DNA of 64,000 nucleotides, taken from assembly GCA_947627985.1 (NCBI GenBank), contig CANQYD010000002.1, forward strand, positions 78,749 to 142,748. The letters are read 5' to 3'. Shown piece after piece: positions 24,541 to 34,062 of this stretch (its first letter is position 1; the number at the start of each line of letters is the position of its first letter). The position numbers and the translations under genes were made by a program. The stretch comes from an uncultured Clostridia bacterium (GTDB lineage: Bacteria > Bacillota > Clostridia > Oscillospirales > Ruminococcaceae). The notes under the pieces were generated by a model, which saw only the letters and a program-made list of their open reading frames with translations, was not told the DNA's origin and did not search any database.

Positions 24541-26133
24541 TCACCTCGCCTTTTCAGAGAATGAGATTCTCGGGTCTACCATCGACATCAGCACGTCGCC
24601 CAGGATTATCGAGATAACCGAGAGCACCGCATAGAAGAGCGTAACGCCGACTATGACGCCGTTGTCGTATCTGTTTATGGCAACCGTCAGAAGTCCGCCG
24701 GCACCCGGTACCGAGTAGACACGCTCGGTGATGATGGCACCGGTCATCGCGAATATTACGCTTCCCGGAATGCCGTGGGTGATCGGGATCGCCGCGTTTT
24801 TCCAGATGTGCTTTGCAAAGATTTCCGTCTCGGAAAGTCCTCCCGAACGGGCAAACTTTACATAGTCTGAGTTCATCTGATCGATCATGTAGCGCCTCAT
24901 CCACTTCATCAGGTTCGCAACACTTGGAAGCGCAAGCGAGATGATCGGGAGGATATACATGAGCTTATCCGTCGAGTCGATATTGAACACGGTCGGCAGA
25001 TGGAATGCCGAGCCGCCTATCGCCTTGAACAGGAAGATATAGGCAAGGGACGGTACCGCGATGATGAACATGATGTAAACGGTGCCGATCTTGTCGAGAA
25101 TTCCCTCTTTGTATCTCGCCATCAGAAGACCGATCGGAAGTCCCAAAATATAGGCAAGGATCGTCGAGATGATGCCTATTACGAAGGAGTACCCGAGGCG
25201 GGACATGCCGAATTTAGTGGTGCTGACGTTGGTGTAGTCGTCAAGGAATCGCTCGGCATAGACCTTGTTGATGTCGCGGGAGCCCTGAGCATAGGTGGCT
25301 GTGTGCAGATCGTCAGCCGAATCCTCGTTGAGTCCCGTCGGGAAGGTCATGTTATGCAAAACGTAGGAGCCCTGGGAATCGGTCATCGTCTGGAAGACGT
25401 CGATACCCCTGTTTACGGTGTAGGACTCGCCCAAGTGCAGCGTGAGGAAGTTCTGATGGATAAAGGGGAAGTTGTTATCGAAATAAAGAAGATATTTATG
25501 CATCGTCCCGTTTCCGATGATCGCCGGCGCAAATTTACGGCTTGAAGTTCCGGTGTTGTAGACGGGATCGAAGAGCGTAAAGGTAAGTCCCCTCTTGCCG
25601 ATGTCAACAGTATCGGGGACATAGTGGATGTTGTCGATATAGAACATATCGGTGAAATAGGACACGAGCCTTGAGATGAGCGGTCTGTCGCGGTACGCAA
25701 AGATCGCTGCCTGTCCGCCGTCTTTGACCTGTCCGTTCGACTTGACGTCGGCGTCGAGGCGGATTATCTCATATCCGCGGGATTTATAGAGCTCCGTAAA
25801 CTGATTTGTGAAGCTCTTCGCGGTCTCGTTGTCGTCTCCGGCGGTTTTTCCGAGCCTTACGGCGTCGGCTCTGAGCTCATCGGTCAGCTCGCCGGTGGAA
25901 AGCTTTTCATTTATAAACTCCGAGTAGGGCACATAGTCAACATATCCGAAGGATTCGTATCTGCTGTACATGTACGACACTCTCGCGTTGGATTGCATCT
26001 TTGAGTAGTTGGGGTCGCCGGCGAAGATTATCTCCCGATCCAAAAGCGAGTAGACAAGGATCATGACGATTATAACTACGCAAATGATCGAAACTATGCC
26101 GTGAAGCAGTCTTTTCACAAGATATTTTCCCAT
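24541..26133 (-). CDS. oppB: Oligopeptide ABC transporter permease OppB (AmiC-like, large outer domain)
   Basis: 530 residues from ATG 26133, which has GGAG 11 nt upstream (an ATG three codons earlier is too close to it). After the first helix (GIVSIICVVIIVMILVYSLL) comes a predicted extracytoplasmic domain of about 220 residues before the remaining five helices and the loop FARSGGLSETEIFAKHIWKNA. Standard OppB is about 306 residues; pneumococcal AmiC has a comparably large outer domain, so this belongs to that subtype. The stop and the oppC region almost touch. Confidence 0.94.
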   Translation of the reverse strand: MGKYLVKRLLHGIVSIICVVIIVMILVYSLLDREIIFAGDPNYSKMQSNARVSYMYSRYESFGYVDYVPYSEFINEKLSTGELTDELRADAVRLGKTAGDDNETAKSFTNQFTELYKSRGYEIIRLDADVKSNGQVKDGGQAAIFAYRDRPLISRLVSYFTDMFYIDNIHYVPDTVDIGKRGLTFTLFDPVYNTGTSSRKFAPAIIGNGTMHKYLLYFDNNFPFIHQNFLTLHLGESYTVNRGIDVFQTMTDSQGSYVLHNMTFPTGLNEDSADDLHTATYAQGSRDINKVYAERFLDDYTNVSTTKFGMSRLGYSFVIGIISTILAYILGLPIGLLMARYKEGILDKIGTVYIMFIIAVPSLAYIFLFKAIGGSAFHLPTVFNIDSTDKLMYILPIISLALPSVANLMKWMRRYMIDQMNSDYVKFARSGGLSETEIFAKHIWKNAAIPITHGIPGSVIFAMTGAIITERVYSVPGAGGLLTVAINRYDNGVIVGVTLFYAVLSVISIILGDVLMSMVDPRISFSEKAR

Positions 26134-26238
26134 TTGTTGCATCACTCCGTATCCTGATTGCGAAAATCGCAAGTAATAAAAGCGGGAAAGTCAGCTTTTG
26201 TGAATTTTGCACAACGACTGCTTCCCTAAAACAGCGCT

Positions 26239-26265
26239 AAGGGGGCGGGAAAATCCCACCCCCTT
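26239..26265 (-). terminator. Hairpin between oppA and oppB
   Basis: A 12-bp GC-rich stem (AAGGGGGTGGGA paired with TCCCGCCCCCTT, one mismatch) lies 43 bp after the oppA stop, without a clean T run. Such intercistronic hairpins usually cause partial termination or protect the oppA message, which gives more binding protein than permease. Confidence 0.6.
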
Positions 26266-26307
26266 GCGGTTGTTAATCCGTAAAATTTAAAATTTCAGGA
26301 CTTAAGA

Positions 26308-28527
26308 TCAATAGACGCCGAGGTTCTTGCACATGTAGCCGTAGGACTGAATGGTGTCAAGGAAGGACTGAGCGTCGCCGTAGTCAGGACCCCAACCGGA
26401 GCCGGTGGAGATATCGAAGTTAGCTTCGCTGCCCGAGTTGAAGCGGTAAGTAGCGTCAAGCTCGGTATTTCTGTCCTCGAAGCCGATGAGGTTGACTATG
26501 ACCTTGCCCTCGAGAGAGCTCTCGATGGACTGCTTGTAAGCGTTAGCCTGGTTGGTGGCGATCTCATCGTAAGCGCCGTACGGGAAGTCGATGTAGATCG
26601 GCTTGTCGGCGGAGACCTCTATGCCTTCGTTGGCAAGCTCGGCAATAGCGTTGTTGAGGAACGCTCTTGCGTTGTCGACATTGTACCAGCCGTCGAAGCC
26701 GTCGCCGGAACCTGCGCCGCTGTCTCCGTTAGGATCCCAGACCTTGATCGGGTAGCCGTCAGCAGTGAGCTGATCCTGAAGGATCTCGCCGTAGAAGGTT
26801 CCTGCGGGATAGGTCTTGGACTCGCCGTTGATGTCAATGGTAACGTCGCTCTGGAGCTGAATGAAAGCGCCGGTGACGTAGGAGTTCTTAAGAGAAGAGT
26901 ACTTGAGCTCTTCGCCGTAGCTCTGAGCCATGTAAGCGCCGCGGTCGAGACCCACAGCCAGAGCCATACGGAAGTTCTGGTTGTTCATAGCCTCGCGGGC
27001 TCTTGCCTTGTCCTCATCGGTCTTGGGAGATACGCCGACGGTGGCGTCGTTGTAGTTAGCAAAGGCCTTTCTGTTGAGGTTGAGCCAGCCGCAGTAAGTG
27101 GTAGCGGAGTTGGTGGAAGTGAAGTGATAGAGATCGAAGTAGGTCTCGGTCTCGCCTTCGGGAACCTCGGACTTGGCAAGCTCAAGGGCGTTCGCGTTGA
27201 TGGTCGCGCTGACAACGGTACCTGCCTTCGCGTCGTTGTAGGTGCGGAGAGGATCGGTGCCGTCAACATAGTAGTAGTTGAGAGCATGAATGTTGAGAGC
27301 GTCGGGATCGTAGTACTCGGGGTTAGCGGTGTAGCTGGTCACGTTCTGAGCGGTGAAGTTGGTGACGATGAACGGACCGTTGTAAGCGATGTTCTCGGGA
27401 GAGAGACCGTAGTTGCCGGAGGTGTACTCAACGCCGTCGGCAGAGAAGGTACCGCCCTGAGAGGTGTAGAACTCACGGTTCAGAGGAGCGAAGCATCCGT
27501 AGCCCAGCATGGTGAGGAAGGCGGGGAACTTCTGCTCAAGGGTGTATTCAAGGGTGTAGGTATCAAGTGCCTTGACGCCGACTTCAGAGAAGGGAACCTC
27601 GCCGTTGATGAAAGCGTCGTAGTTCTTGATGCCGCAGCCGCCGTCGGCGGACATGAGGTAGCCTAAGAGGTCGTTGTTATCAGCAACGTGAGCCATGGAA
27701 GCGACCCAGTCGTCAGCGGTGACTTCGCCGATTACACGACCCTGCTGGTCGACCCAGTTTACGCCGGGACGAATGTGGAAGGTGTAGACGGTGCCGTCGT
27801 CGGAGATCTCATAGCTCTCAGCCATAGCGGGCTGGAGGACGTTCTTGGCATCATACTCCATAAGACCGGTGTAGGTAGGAGCGATGAAGAAGGAGTCGGA
27901 AGTGTAGGAAGTCGCGATGACGTCCCAAGTTACCAGCTCATAGCCGTTGTCGGCATTGTAGGTGTCGTTGATGGTGTAACCGTTGTCGGCAAGCCAAGCC
28001 TTTGCGTTTGCAAAGAACTCATCGGCGTTTGCAGCCTCTTTCCACATGGTGGTGAGGGTCTCGCGGTCGGTGGTCTTGATCAGCTCGTTGCAGGCGATCG
28101 CGGTGTACATCTTGTACTCGTCGATACCCCAAGAGGTGGTCGTAGCGGAACGGGGAACAACGCGGCTCATGCCGAATCTTCCGCCGTCGCCCTGAATCGG
28201 AAGGAATACTCCGGACTCAAGGAGCTTTGCCTCGGCGACTGCCATCAGAGCAGCGCGAAGGTCGGTGTTGTCGAGCTCTTCCTTAGCGGTCGCATAAGAA
28301 GCGGCAAACTCGCCAAGGTTGTAGTCATAAACAGCGTCGGACTGACCGTCGTAATCGAGCTGATCAATAGCGTCCCAATCGGGTCCGACATAGTTGGTAT
28401 CGGCTTCAACAGCAGGTGCGTCGAGGACGTTGCCTTCGTTGCCTCCGTTACCGGCGTCTGGGCTGCCACATGCGACAAGGCTGAGAACCATGGTCATGGC
28501 AAGCAGCAGACTTAAGAACTTTTTCAT
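26308..28527 (-). CDS. oppA: Oligopeptide-binding lipoprotein OppA (SBP family 5)
   Basis: 739 residues. A lipoprotein signal peptide ends in the lipobox SLVAC with Cys20. The SBP_bac_5 core shows SYEISDDGTVYTFHIRPGVNWVDQQG, LDTYTLEYTLEQKFPAFLTMLGYG and the distal domain NFRMALAVGLDRGAYM. It is longer than typical OppA (about 540-600) owing to an N-terminal part of about 150 residues before the fold. It is anchored outside the membrane and delivers peptides to OppBC. It is the first gene of oppABCDF, with a strong AAAGGAGGC site. Confidence 0.95.
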   Translation of the reverse strand: MKKFLSLLLAMTMVLSLVACGSPDAGNGGNEGNVLDAPAVEADTNYVGPDWDAIDQLDYDGQSDAVYDYNLGEFAASYATAKEELDNTDLRAALMAVAEAKLLESGVFLPIQGDGGRFGMSRVVPRSATTTSWGIDEYKMYTAIACNELIKTTDRETLTTMWKEAANADEFFANAKAWLADNGYTINDTYNADNGYELVTWDVIATSYTSDSFFIAPTYTGLMEYDAKNVLQPAMAESYEISDDGTVYTFHIRPGVNWVDQQGRVIGEVTADDWVASMAHVADNNDLLGYLMSADGGCGIKNYDAFINGEVPFSEVGVKALDTYTLEYTLEQKFPAFLTMLGYGCFAPLNREFYTSQGGTFSADGVEYTSGNYGLSPENIAYNGPFIVTNFTAQNVTSYTANPEYYDPDALNIHALNYYYVDGTDPLRTYNDAKAGTVVSATINANALELAKSEVPEGETETYFDLYHFTSTNSATTYCGWLNLNRKAFANYNDATVGVSPKTDEDKARAREAMNNQNFRMALAVGLDRGAYMAQSYGEELKYSSLKNSYVTGAFIQLQSDVTIDINGESKTYPAGTFYGEILQDQLTADGYPIKVWDPNGDSGAGSGDGFDGWYNVDNARAFLNNAIAELANEGIEVSADKPIYIDFPYGAYDEIATNQANAYKQSIESSLEGKVIVNLIGFEDRNTELDATYRFNSGSEANFDISTGSGWGPDYGDAQSFLDTIQSYGYMCKNLGVY

Positions 28528-28916
28528 GTATTTTGCCTCCTTTAAAGGATAGCGGGGGTTTCCCGCAGTTTATGCGCTTATGCATTTGCTCATACAATGA
28601 GCCATGATAAGCTTATTCGCATAATACTACTTTTCAGAGAGGTTTGTCAATATTTTTTTGAAGATTTCGGGATTTTGCACTGAATTTTTTCTTTTTCAAC
28701 ATGTATAAACGTCAATGTGATGACAAATTTACCAAAACTGTTATTAGTTCTGAATTATTGTGAGACTTAGGCTTTAGTGCTTTCACGGGGAAAACAACTG
28801 TCCCCGCAGGGTGCACATTCTGACAAATTTATACATTATTTATATGAAAATAGGCGCAGCAGCCCATCATCAAAAAAATCCCCCGAAGCTGTCGGGGGAA
28901 GATTTATTAAAGGTTA
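28528..28916 (-). promoter_or_regulatory. oppA promoter and 5' leader region
   Basis: Minus strand TTGACA (28645-28650), 18-bp spacer, TATTAT (28621-28626). The leader of about 85 nt contains the hairpin GCTCATTGTATGAGC and GCGGGAAACCCCCGC before the ribosome binding site, so post-transcriptional control is possible. No gene is seen between 28651 and the rpsR terminator; that part is AT-rich. Confidence 0.75.
28872..28899 (-). terminator. Terminator of rpsF-ssb-rpsR
   Basis: Minus strand stem TCCCCCGA/TCGGGGGA (loop CAGCT) followed by seven T residues, 17 bp after the S18 stop. Confidence 0.9.
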
Positions 28917-29156
28917 TCAGTCCGCAGAGTACGGGAGAAGAGCGCAGTAACGTGCTCTCTTAATAGCCTTTGTGAGCTCGCGCTGATGATATGCGCAAGT
29001 GCCGGTGACGCGGCGGGGAAGAATCTTCGCGCGCTCGGTCATGCACTTTCTGAGCTTTGCGGTGTCCTTGTAGTCGATGGTCTCGGCTCTGTCAACGCAG
29101 AACATGCAGACCTTCTTGCGGGACTTCCTTACAGGTCTTTCGTTGGATCTCTCCAT
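28917..29156 (-). CDS. rpsR: 30S ribosomal protein S18
   Basis: 79 residues. [63 protein letters not shown] is the S18 core and includes the zinc-binding-type cysteines (FCVD, RKCM, TGTC). It binds S6 on the 30S platform. Last gene of rpsF-ssb-rpsR. Confidence 0.98.
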   Translation of the reverse strand: MERSNERPVRKSRKKVCMFCVDRAETIDYKDTAKLRKCMTERAKILPRRVTGTCAYHQRELTKAIKRARYCALLPYSAD

Positions 29157-29190
29157 GATAACTCTCCTTTCTAAAGAATGTTGACTCCGC

Positions 29191-29694
29191 TCAGAACGGC
29201 ACGCCGTCGCTCGAGAGAATTTCCTCGAAGTCGCCGAAATCGCTCATGTCTCCGATCGAGATCGGCTTATCCTGCGGCTCGCTGTAAGCGGGTTTTGCGG
29301 GGGCTTGCTGTTTCTGGGCGTAATCGTTTGCGCGGTCACGGTAGGAGGACTGAGAGTCCCCTGCTCCGCTCTGCTTCGGTTCGCCGGTGAAGGATACGTT
29401 GTCGACGACGACTTCCGTCACCCAGCGCTTGTTGCCGTTGCGGTCGTCATAGGAGCGCTTCTGTAAGGTTCCCTCGACGCAGATCATTCTGCCCTTGCCG
29501 AAGTATCTGTTGATGAATTCAGCCTGCTGACGCCACGCCACGCAGTCGATGAAGTCGGTCTGACGCTCTTCGCCCTGTCTGACGAAGCTGCGATCAACTG
29601 CCACGGTGAAGGACAGCACGCTTATGCCCGACTGGGTAGTCTTGAGCTCAAGCTCCTGTGTGATCCTGCCCATCAATATAACTCTGTTAAGCAT
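29191..29694 (-). CDS. ssb: Single-stranded DNA-binding protein
   Basis: 167 residues. The OB fold starts [23 protein letters not shown] and includes [21 protein letters not shown]. After a Gln/Ala-rich linker the C-terminus is acidic and ends GVPF, matching the SSB tip that recruits partners (usual DDLPF). It protects single-stranded DNA at forks and during recombination. Placed between rpsF and rpsR as in most Firmicutes. Confidence 0.98.
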   Translation of the reverse strand: MLNRVILMGRITQELELKTTQSGISVLSFTVAVDRSFVRQGEERQTDFIDCVAWRQQAEFINRYFGKGRMICVEGTLQKRSYDDRNGNKRWVTEVVVDNVSFTGEPKQSGAGDSQSSYRDRANDYAQKQQAPAKPAYSEPQDKPISIGDMSDFGDFEEILSSDGVPF

Positions 29695-29730
29695 TTTAAT
29701 ACCCCCGTTCTTGTCATGTTCCGGTACCGA

Positions 29731-30126
29731 TTATTCGGCTTCGCCTGCCGGTTCTGCCTCTGCCTCGGGCTCAGCAGCTTCTGCGGGCTGCTCAGGCTCT
29801 ACGTCGGCGACGGGCTTGGAAGCGGCGCTGCCCGACTCGTCGGTGATCACCATCGAACGCAAAACGCCGTCGGTGATGTTCAGGACTCTCGTCAGCTCAG
29901 CCGGGAAATCGGGCTTGGAAACGAACTTGAAGACTGCGTAGTAGCCCTCCGACTCGTAGTTGATGTCGTAGGCGAGCTTTCTCTTGCCCCACTCGTCGAC
30001 GCTCTTGAGCTCGGCATTCGCCTCGATCATCTCCTTGAACTTCGCAACGAGCGCGGCGGCAGCCTCTTCGCCGTTCTTGACCGAAAAGACCATCATGGAT
30101 TCATAGCTTCCCTGTAATTTTGCCAT
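29731..30126 (-). CDS. rpsF: 30S ribosomal protein S6
   Basis: 131 residues from ATG 30126, which follows AAGGAGGTGCAATT; an upstream in-frame ATG has no such site. The S6 core YESMMVFSVKNGEEAAAALVAKF ... KRKLAYDINYESEGYYAVFKF is clear. The C-terminal 35 residues are an Ala/Glu/Pro-rich acidic tail, longer than in B. subtilis (95 residues). First gene of the S6-SSB-S18 operon. Confidence 0.97.
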   Translation of the reverse strand: MAKLQGSYESMMVFSVKNGEEAAAALVAKFKEMIEANAELKSVDEWGKRKLAYDINYESEGYYAVFKFVSKPDFPAELTRVLNITDGVLRSMVITDESGSAASKPVADVEPEQPAEAAEPEAEAEPAGEAE

Positions 30127-30149
30127 AATTGCACCTCCTTCTGGATTCA

Positions 30150-30171
30150 GTCCGCCATGCATAAGACGGAC
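30150..30171 (-). promoter_or_regulatory. Possible S6:S18-binding leader hairpin
   Basis: Stem GTCCG/CGGAC (30167-30171 with 30150-30154) with a 12-nt loop lies in the rpsF leader, 24 nt before the start codon. Firmicutes rpsF leaders often carry an S6:S18-binding structure with a CCG element, which would fit autoregulation. Folding was done by eye only. Confidence 0.4.
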
Positions 30172-30186
30172 AAGGATAACATTAGA

Positions 30187-30215
30187 ATTATATCAGCATT
30201 TTGGGAAATTGTCAA
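30187..30215 (-). promoter_or_regulatory. Promoter of rpsF-ssb-rpsR
   Basis: Minus strand TTGACA (30210-30215), 17-bp spacer, TATAAT (30187-30192): full consensus. Confidence 0.92.
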
Positions 30216-30235
30216 GATGATTTTCAAAATTTTCT

Positions 30236-31183
30236 TTAATTCATAAACGGGACCGACCCGCCCGCAGTCAAGCCGAATACCAAAATAAAGGAGATCACAA
30301 ACATCACCCCAACCGCGGCTGCGACATATCCGAAAGATGTTCCGCCGGCGGATTCGATCTTCTGAGATCTGCGGTAGACGTCGGGCTCGCTCGCCTTTAT
30401 CTTATCGATGTCGGCTTTCGCCTTTTTATAATAGAACCAGTTGCCGAAGACGCCGCAGACGAGATACAGTACCCATGACAGGACGCTGCAGATGAGCGAG
30501 AGCATCATGAACGCCGAATTCGAGTAGAGCTGCGTAGGTACGGTGCCGGTCGCATAAGCCGTGAGATATTCGATCACCGACGGGATCGCGACGATCACGG
30601 AAGCAAGGAGCGCCACTATCCCCTGCGGGATCATCTTCCGATAGAAAAACCATATCTGCGGGAAGAAGAACGCGGGTAGGCTGAAGCTCACCTTGCTGCC
30701 CGTCTTTGCGAATCTGAAAAATTTCGGGATGTAGTAATACGCCTTCGAGCCGACGTATTTTGAATACTCGCCGACGGTGTTCGTATCGACCTCGTCGCTC
30801 TCGGAGACGGTCTTGACGTTGACCGTCGGGAAGGGCATGGACGCGGGGTTGAAATATGGCTGAGACGGGGTCTCGGGGACGGGTCGCTCGGGTCGGTCGC
30901 TCTGCAAAGACACTCCGCAGCCGGTGCAGAAAAATGCGCCGGGAGGGTTGTGAGAACCGCAGTTGGGGCAGACGTTATCTATAGTCTCGGCATGAGGAAG
31001 GACGACGGGCTCGGGATGCCACTCCCCGCCGCTCTCGTGCAGAAGGGTGTTTATGCATTTTCCTTCCAGTTTATAGCATGCTTTATGGTATGGCGAGCCG
31101 CACTCGGGACAGACGACGATCTCATCGCCCTCTTTGAAAACATTCCGGCAGGAAGTGCAGGGCTGACCTTTGTATTCCGGCAT
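30236..31183 (-). CDS. RING-finger/zinc-ribbon membrane protein, DUF2628-like
   Basis: 315 residues. The N-terminus holds a RING-like zinc site (CTSCRNVFKEGDEIVVCPECGSPYHKACY) of the type called prokaryotic RING finger family 1, then a zinc ribbon (CPNCGSHNPPGAFFCTGCG, about 72-90). A linker is followed by about four membrane helices with the pattern FFFPQIWFFYRKMIPQGI seen in DUF2628 proteins. Function unknown; such proteins are common in Clostridia. It has GGAGGTATACCT before ATG 31183 and is transcribed away from lepA. Confidence 0.8.
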   Translation of the reverse strand: MPEYKGQPCTSCRNVFKEGDEIVVCPECGSPYHKACYKLEGKCINTLLHESGGEWHPEPVVLPHAETIDNVCPNCGSHNPPGAFFCTGCGVSLQSDRPERPVPETPSQPYFNPASMPFPTVNVKTVSESDEVDTNTVGEYSKYVGSKAYYYIPKFFRFAKTGSKVSFSLPAFFFPQIWFFYRKMIPQGIVALLASVIVAIPSVIEYLTAYATGTVPTQLYSNSAFMMLSLICSVLSWVLYLVCGVFGNWFYYKKAKADIDKIKASEPDVYRRSQKIESAGGTSFGYVAAAVGVMFVISFILVFGLTAGGSVPFMN

Positions 31184-31311
31184 AGGTATACCTCCAATCT
31201 TTTGCGGGAAAAAGCCGCTTATTTTCAGTATAGCACATATTTTCTAAAATGCAAATGTTTTTTTGAATTTTCATGAGTTTTTCACGCTCTGACCCTCCTT
31301 TCAAATTTTTC

Positions 31312-31340
31312 TTTACTTTTTCCCAAGTCTGTGATATAAT
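31312..31340 (+). promoter_or_regulatory. Promoter of lepA
   Basis: TTTACT (31312-31317), 17-bp spacer, TATAAT (31335-31340), about 50 bp upstream of the lepA ATG. Confidence 0.75.
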
Positions 31341-31389
31341 ATCTTTAACCGTACATTTCGGACGGGATTTTTGATTATCGGGTGAAAGC

Positions 31390-33192
31390 ATGGATCAGCA
31401 AAGTATCAGAAACTTCTGCATTATCGCGCATATAGATCACGGCAAGTCAACGCTCGCCGACAGAATTCTGGAGCTCACAGAAACCGTCGCCAAACGCGAT
31501 ATGGAGGAGCAGCTCCTCGACAACATGGACATCGAGCGCGAACGCGGGATCACTATCAAGGCAAGAGCCGTCAGGCTTAAATACCACGCGGACGACGGGA
31601 AGGACTACATCTTCAACCTCATCGACACCCCCGGTCATGTCGATTTTAACTACGAGGTCTCGCGGTCTTTGGCAGCCTGCGAGGGCGCTATATTGGTCGT
31701 CGACGCATCTCAGGGGATCGAGGCGCAGACCCTTGCGAATACCTATCTTGCGATTGAGCATGATCTTGAGGTGATGCCGGTCATCAACAAGATCGACCTG
31801 CCGAGCGCCAACCCCGAGAACGTGATCTCGGAGATTGAGAACATCATCGGGCTGCCGGCTCAGGACGCGCCGAGAATATCCGCAAAACAGGGTATAAACA
31901 TAAGAGAGGTCTTGGAGCGGATCATCACCGATATCCCGGCTCCTAGGGGAGATGAAAACGCTCCCCTGAAGTGCCTCATCTTCGACAGCGTTTACGATTC
32001 TTATAAAGGCGTCATCATCTACGTCAGGGTAAAGGAAGGGACGCTTAAAGCCGGGGATCAGATCAAACTCATGGCGACGGGCGCCGTATTTCAGACCGTA
32101 GAAGTCGGGTTTATGGGCGCTACCGAGCTTATCCCGTCGGGGATTTTAAAAGCCGGAGAGGTGGGATATATCACCGCTTCCATCAAGAGCATTTCGGATA
32201 CCAAGGTCGGCGACACCGTCACGAATGCGTTAAACCCATGCTCGGAGGCTCTTCCGGGGTACAGAAATGTTCAGTCGATGGTCTTTTCCGGTATTTATCC
32301 CGCGGACGGGGCTAAGTACGGAGATTTAAAGGACGCGCTCGAAAAATTGCAGCTCAACGACGCCTCTCTGACATTTGAGCCTGAGACGTCGGTCGCTCTC
32401 GGATTCGGGTTCAGATGCGGATTCTTAGGGCTTTTGCATATGGATATCATTCAGGAAAGATTAGAGAGAGAGTATAATCTTGATCTTATCACGACGGCGC
32501 CGTCGGTCATTTATAAGGTGACGTTGACGACCGGGGAGGTCAAATATATCGATAATCCGACAAATTATCCCGACCCGTCGCTTATTCAGTCGGCTGAGGA
32601 GCCGATCATCAACGCCCACATATTCACGCCGTCGGAATTCGTAGGAAACGTCATGGAGCTCTGTCAGGAGCGAAGAGGGACGTTTAAGGATATGAAATAT
32701 ATCGACGACACGAGGGTGGATATACACTACGAGCTGCCGCTGAACGAGGTCATCTACGACTTCTTCGACACCTTAAAATCCCGCACGAGGGGCTATGCTT
32801 CATACGACTACGAGATGCTCGGATATGCGCCTTCAAAGCTTGTTAAGCTCGATCTTTTATTAAACGGCGAGATCGTCGACGCGCTAAGTTTTATAGTTCA
32901 CGCTGATCGTGCATATAACCGCGCAAGGAGATTATGCGAGAAGCTTAAAGAAAATATCCCGAGGCAGCTCTTTGAAGTGCCGATTCAAGCCGCAATCGGC
33001 GGGAAGATCATCGCGAGGGAGACCGTCAAGGCGTACAGAAAAGACGTTTTGGCGAAATGCTACGGCGGCGACGTCACAAGAAAGAAAAAACTTCTTGAAA
33101 AGCAAAAAGAGGGCAAGAAGCGCATGCGCCAGCTTGGGACCGTAGAGGTGCCGCAGGAGGCGTTCATGAGCGTTCTAAAGCTCGATTCATAG
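31390..33192 (+). CDS. lepA: Elongation factor 4 (LepA)
   Basis: 600 residues, full length. G1 is [10 protein letters not shown] (13-22), then RERGITIKA (G2), DTPGHVDF (G3) and NKIDLP (G4). EF4-specific C-terminal parts [53 protein letters not shown] are present. This ribosomal GTPase can back-translocate stalled ribosomes and affects initiation. The ribosome binding site is weak (GGGTG). The next gene follows 9 bp later. Confidence 0.98.
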   Translation: MDQQSIRNFCIIAHIDHGKSTLADRILELTETVAKRDMEEQLLDNMDIERERGITIKARAVRLKYHADDGKDYIFNLIDTPGHVDFNYEVSRSLAACEGAILVVDASQGIEAQTLANTYLAIEHDLEVMPVINKIDLPSANPENVISEIENIIGLPAQDAPRISAKQGINIREVLERIITDIPAPRGDENAPLKCLIFDSVYDSYKGVIIYVRVKEGTLKAGDQIKLMATGAVFQTVEVGFMGATELIPSGILKAGEVGYITASIKSISDTKVGDTVTNALNPCSEALPGYRNVQSMVFSGIYPADGAKYGDLKDALEKLQLNDASLTFEPETSVALGFGFRCGFLGLLHMDIIQERLEREYNLDLITTAPSVIYKVTLTTGEVKYIDNPTNYPDPSLIQSAEEPIINAHIFTPSEFVGNVMELCQERRGTFKDMKYIDDTRVDIHYELPLNEVIYDFFDTLKSRTRGYASYDYEMLGYAPSKLVKLDLLLNGEIVDALSFIVHADRAYNRARRLCEKLKENIPRQLFEVPIQAAIGGKIIARETVKAYRKDVLAKCYGGDVTRKKKLLEKQKEGKKRMRQLGTVEVPQEAFMSVLKLDS

Positions 33193-33201
33193 GAGGTAAA
33201 A

Positions 33202-34026
33202 ATGAAAAAACTGCTATCAAACAAGTGGCTGCAATTCGGCGTGTCTTTTCTGAATTTTGCATATCTTGCGCTCATCGGGATTTTGGCATACTGGACGTTT
33301 CTGTATGAGATAAGGTTCAGAAGCGAGCGCGCCTTCGGGATCATCTACATTATAATAAGCGTGCTTTTCCTGATCTTAATGCTCTACACAAGAAAGCGGC
33401 TGCCGACGAGGGTGATCTCGATGCTGCTTTTGTTCCCGGTCTTTTTGCTGATCCTCTTTAACTTTTCAAGACCGATGATCTTCGTGCCTCCGCTGATAGT
33501 CGGGGTAGTGCTCTTCTTTGCCTGCGGCTGCGGGGAGTCGACGAAGGTCATCATGGGGACGATATATATTCTGATGTACGTTGTAGGTATCGTTGTGTTC
33601 ATGATCGCCTGCACGCTTTTCGGGGGTTCGAGCGTTGAGACGAAGCTTGATTCATCGGCGCCGCCGGAGATCCTCGAAAATTACGACGCCGCGAAGATCG
33701 ACAATCTGAACGCGATGAGCGTCTCCCCCGACGGGAAATACCGCTACTATATCGTTGACGTCAAGGACAACTCGAGAGGCAAGGTCATGATCGTCGTCGA
33801 GCCGAACGATTTAGACCGGCAGTACAGATACTTCACGCTTGTTGAGGTCGGGTACACTCTCAGGGTCGCGATCCATTCGACGAGCGGCGTGACGCCGGAT
33901 ATCAAGTGGGTCGGCAACGACGCCATCAGTTACAGCTTCGGCAACGGAGAGTGGAAAACGTCCACCGTGTCGCAGATGTTTGAGGCGATGGAGAAGAATT
34001 ATTTGAGGTTCTTGAATATTGGGTGA
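33202..34026 (+). CDS. Multi-pass membrane protein of unknown function
   Basis: 274 residues with four predicted helices in the first 140 residues (for example FAYLALIGILAYWTFLY, IIYIIISVLFLILMLY, MLLLFPVFLLILFNF, IYILMYVVGIVVFMIAC), then a soluble domain probably outside (MSVSPDGKYRYYIVDVKDNSRGKVMIVVEP). I do not recognise the family. It follows lepA in the same transcription unit behind GGAGGTAAAA. Confidence 0.75.
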   Translation: MKKLLSNKWLQFGVSFLNFAYLALIGILAYWTFLYEIRFRSERAFGIIYIIISVLFLILMLYTRKRLPTRVISMLLLFPVFLLILFNFSRPMIFVPPLIVGVVLFFACGCGESTKVIMGTIYILMYVVGIVVFMIACTLFGGSSVETKLDSSAPPEILENYDAAKIDNLNAMSVSPDGKYRYYIVDVKDNSRGKVMIVVEPNDLDRQYRYFTLVEVGYTLRVAIHSTSGVTPDIKWVGNDAISYSFGNGEWKTSTVSQMFEAMEKNYLRFLNIG

Positions 34027-34036
34027 TATATAAGGA

Positions 34037-34062
34037 GAAGCCCCGGGCGGGGCTTCTTTTTT
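34037..34062 (+). terminator. Terminator of lepA unit
   Basis: 8-bp stem GAAGCCCC/GGGGCTTC with loop GGGC, then six T residues, 10 bp after the stop of the membrane protein. Confidence 0.9.

Noticed and set aside
27688..28515. Plus-strand open frame opposite oppA
   Set aside because: Antisense shadow of a well-supported SBP gene; no promoter or ribosome binding site.
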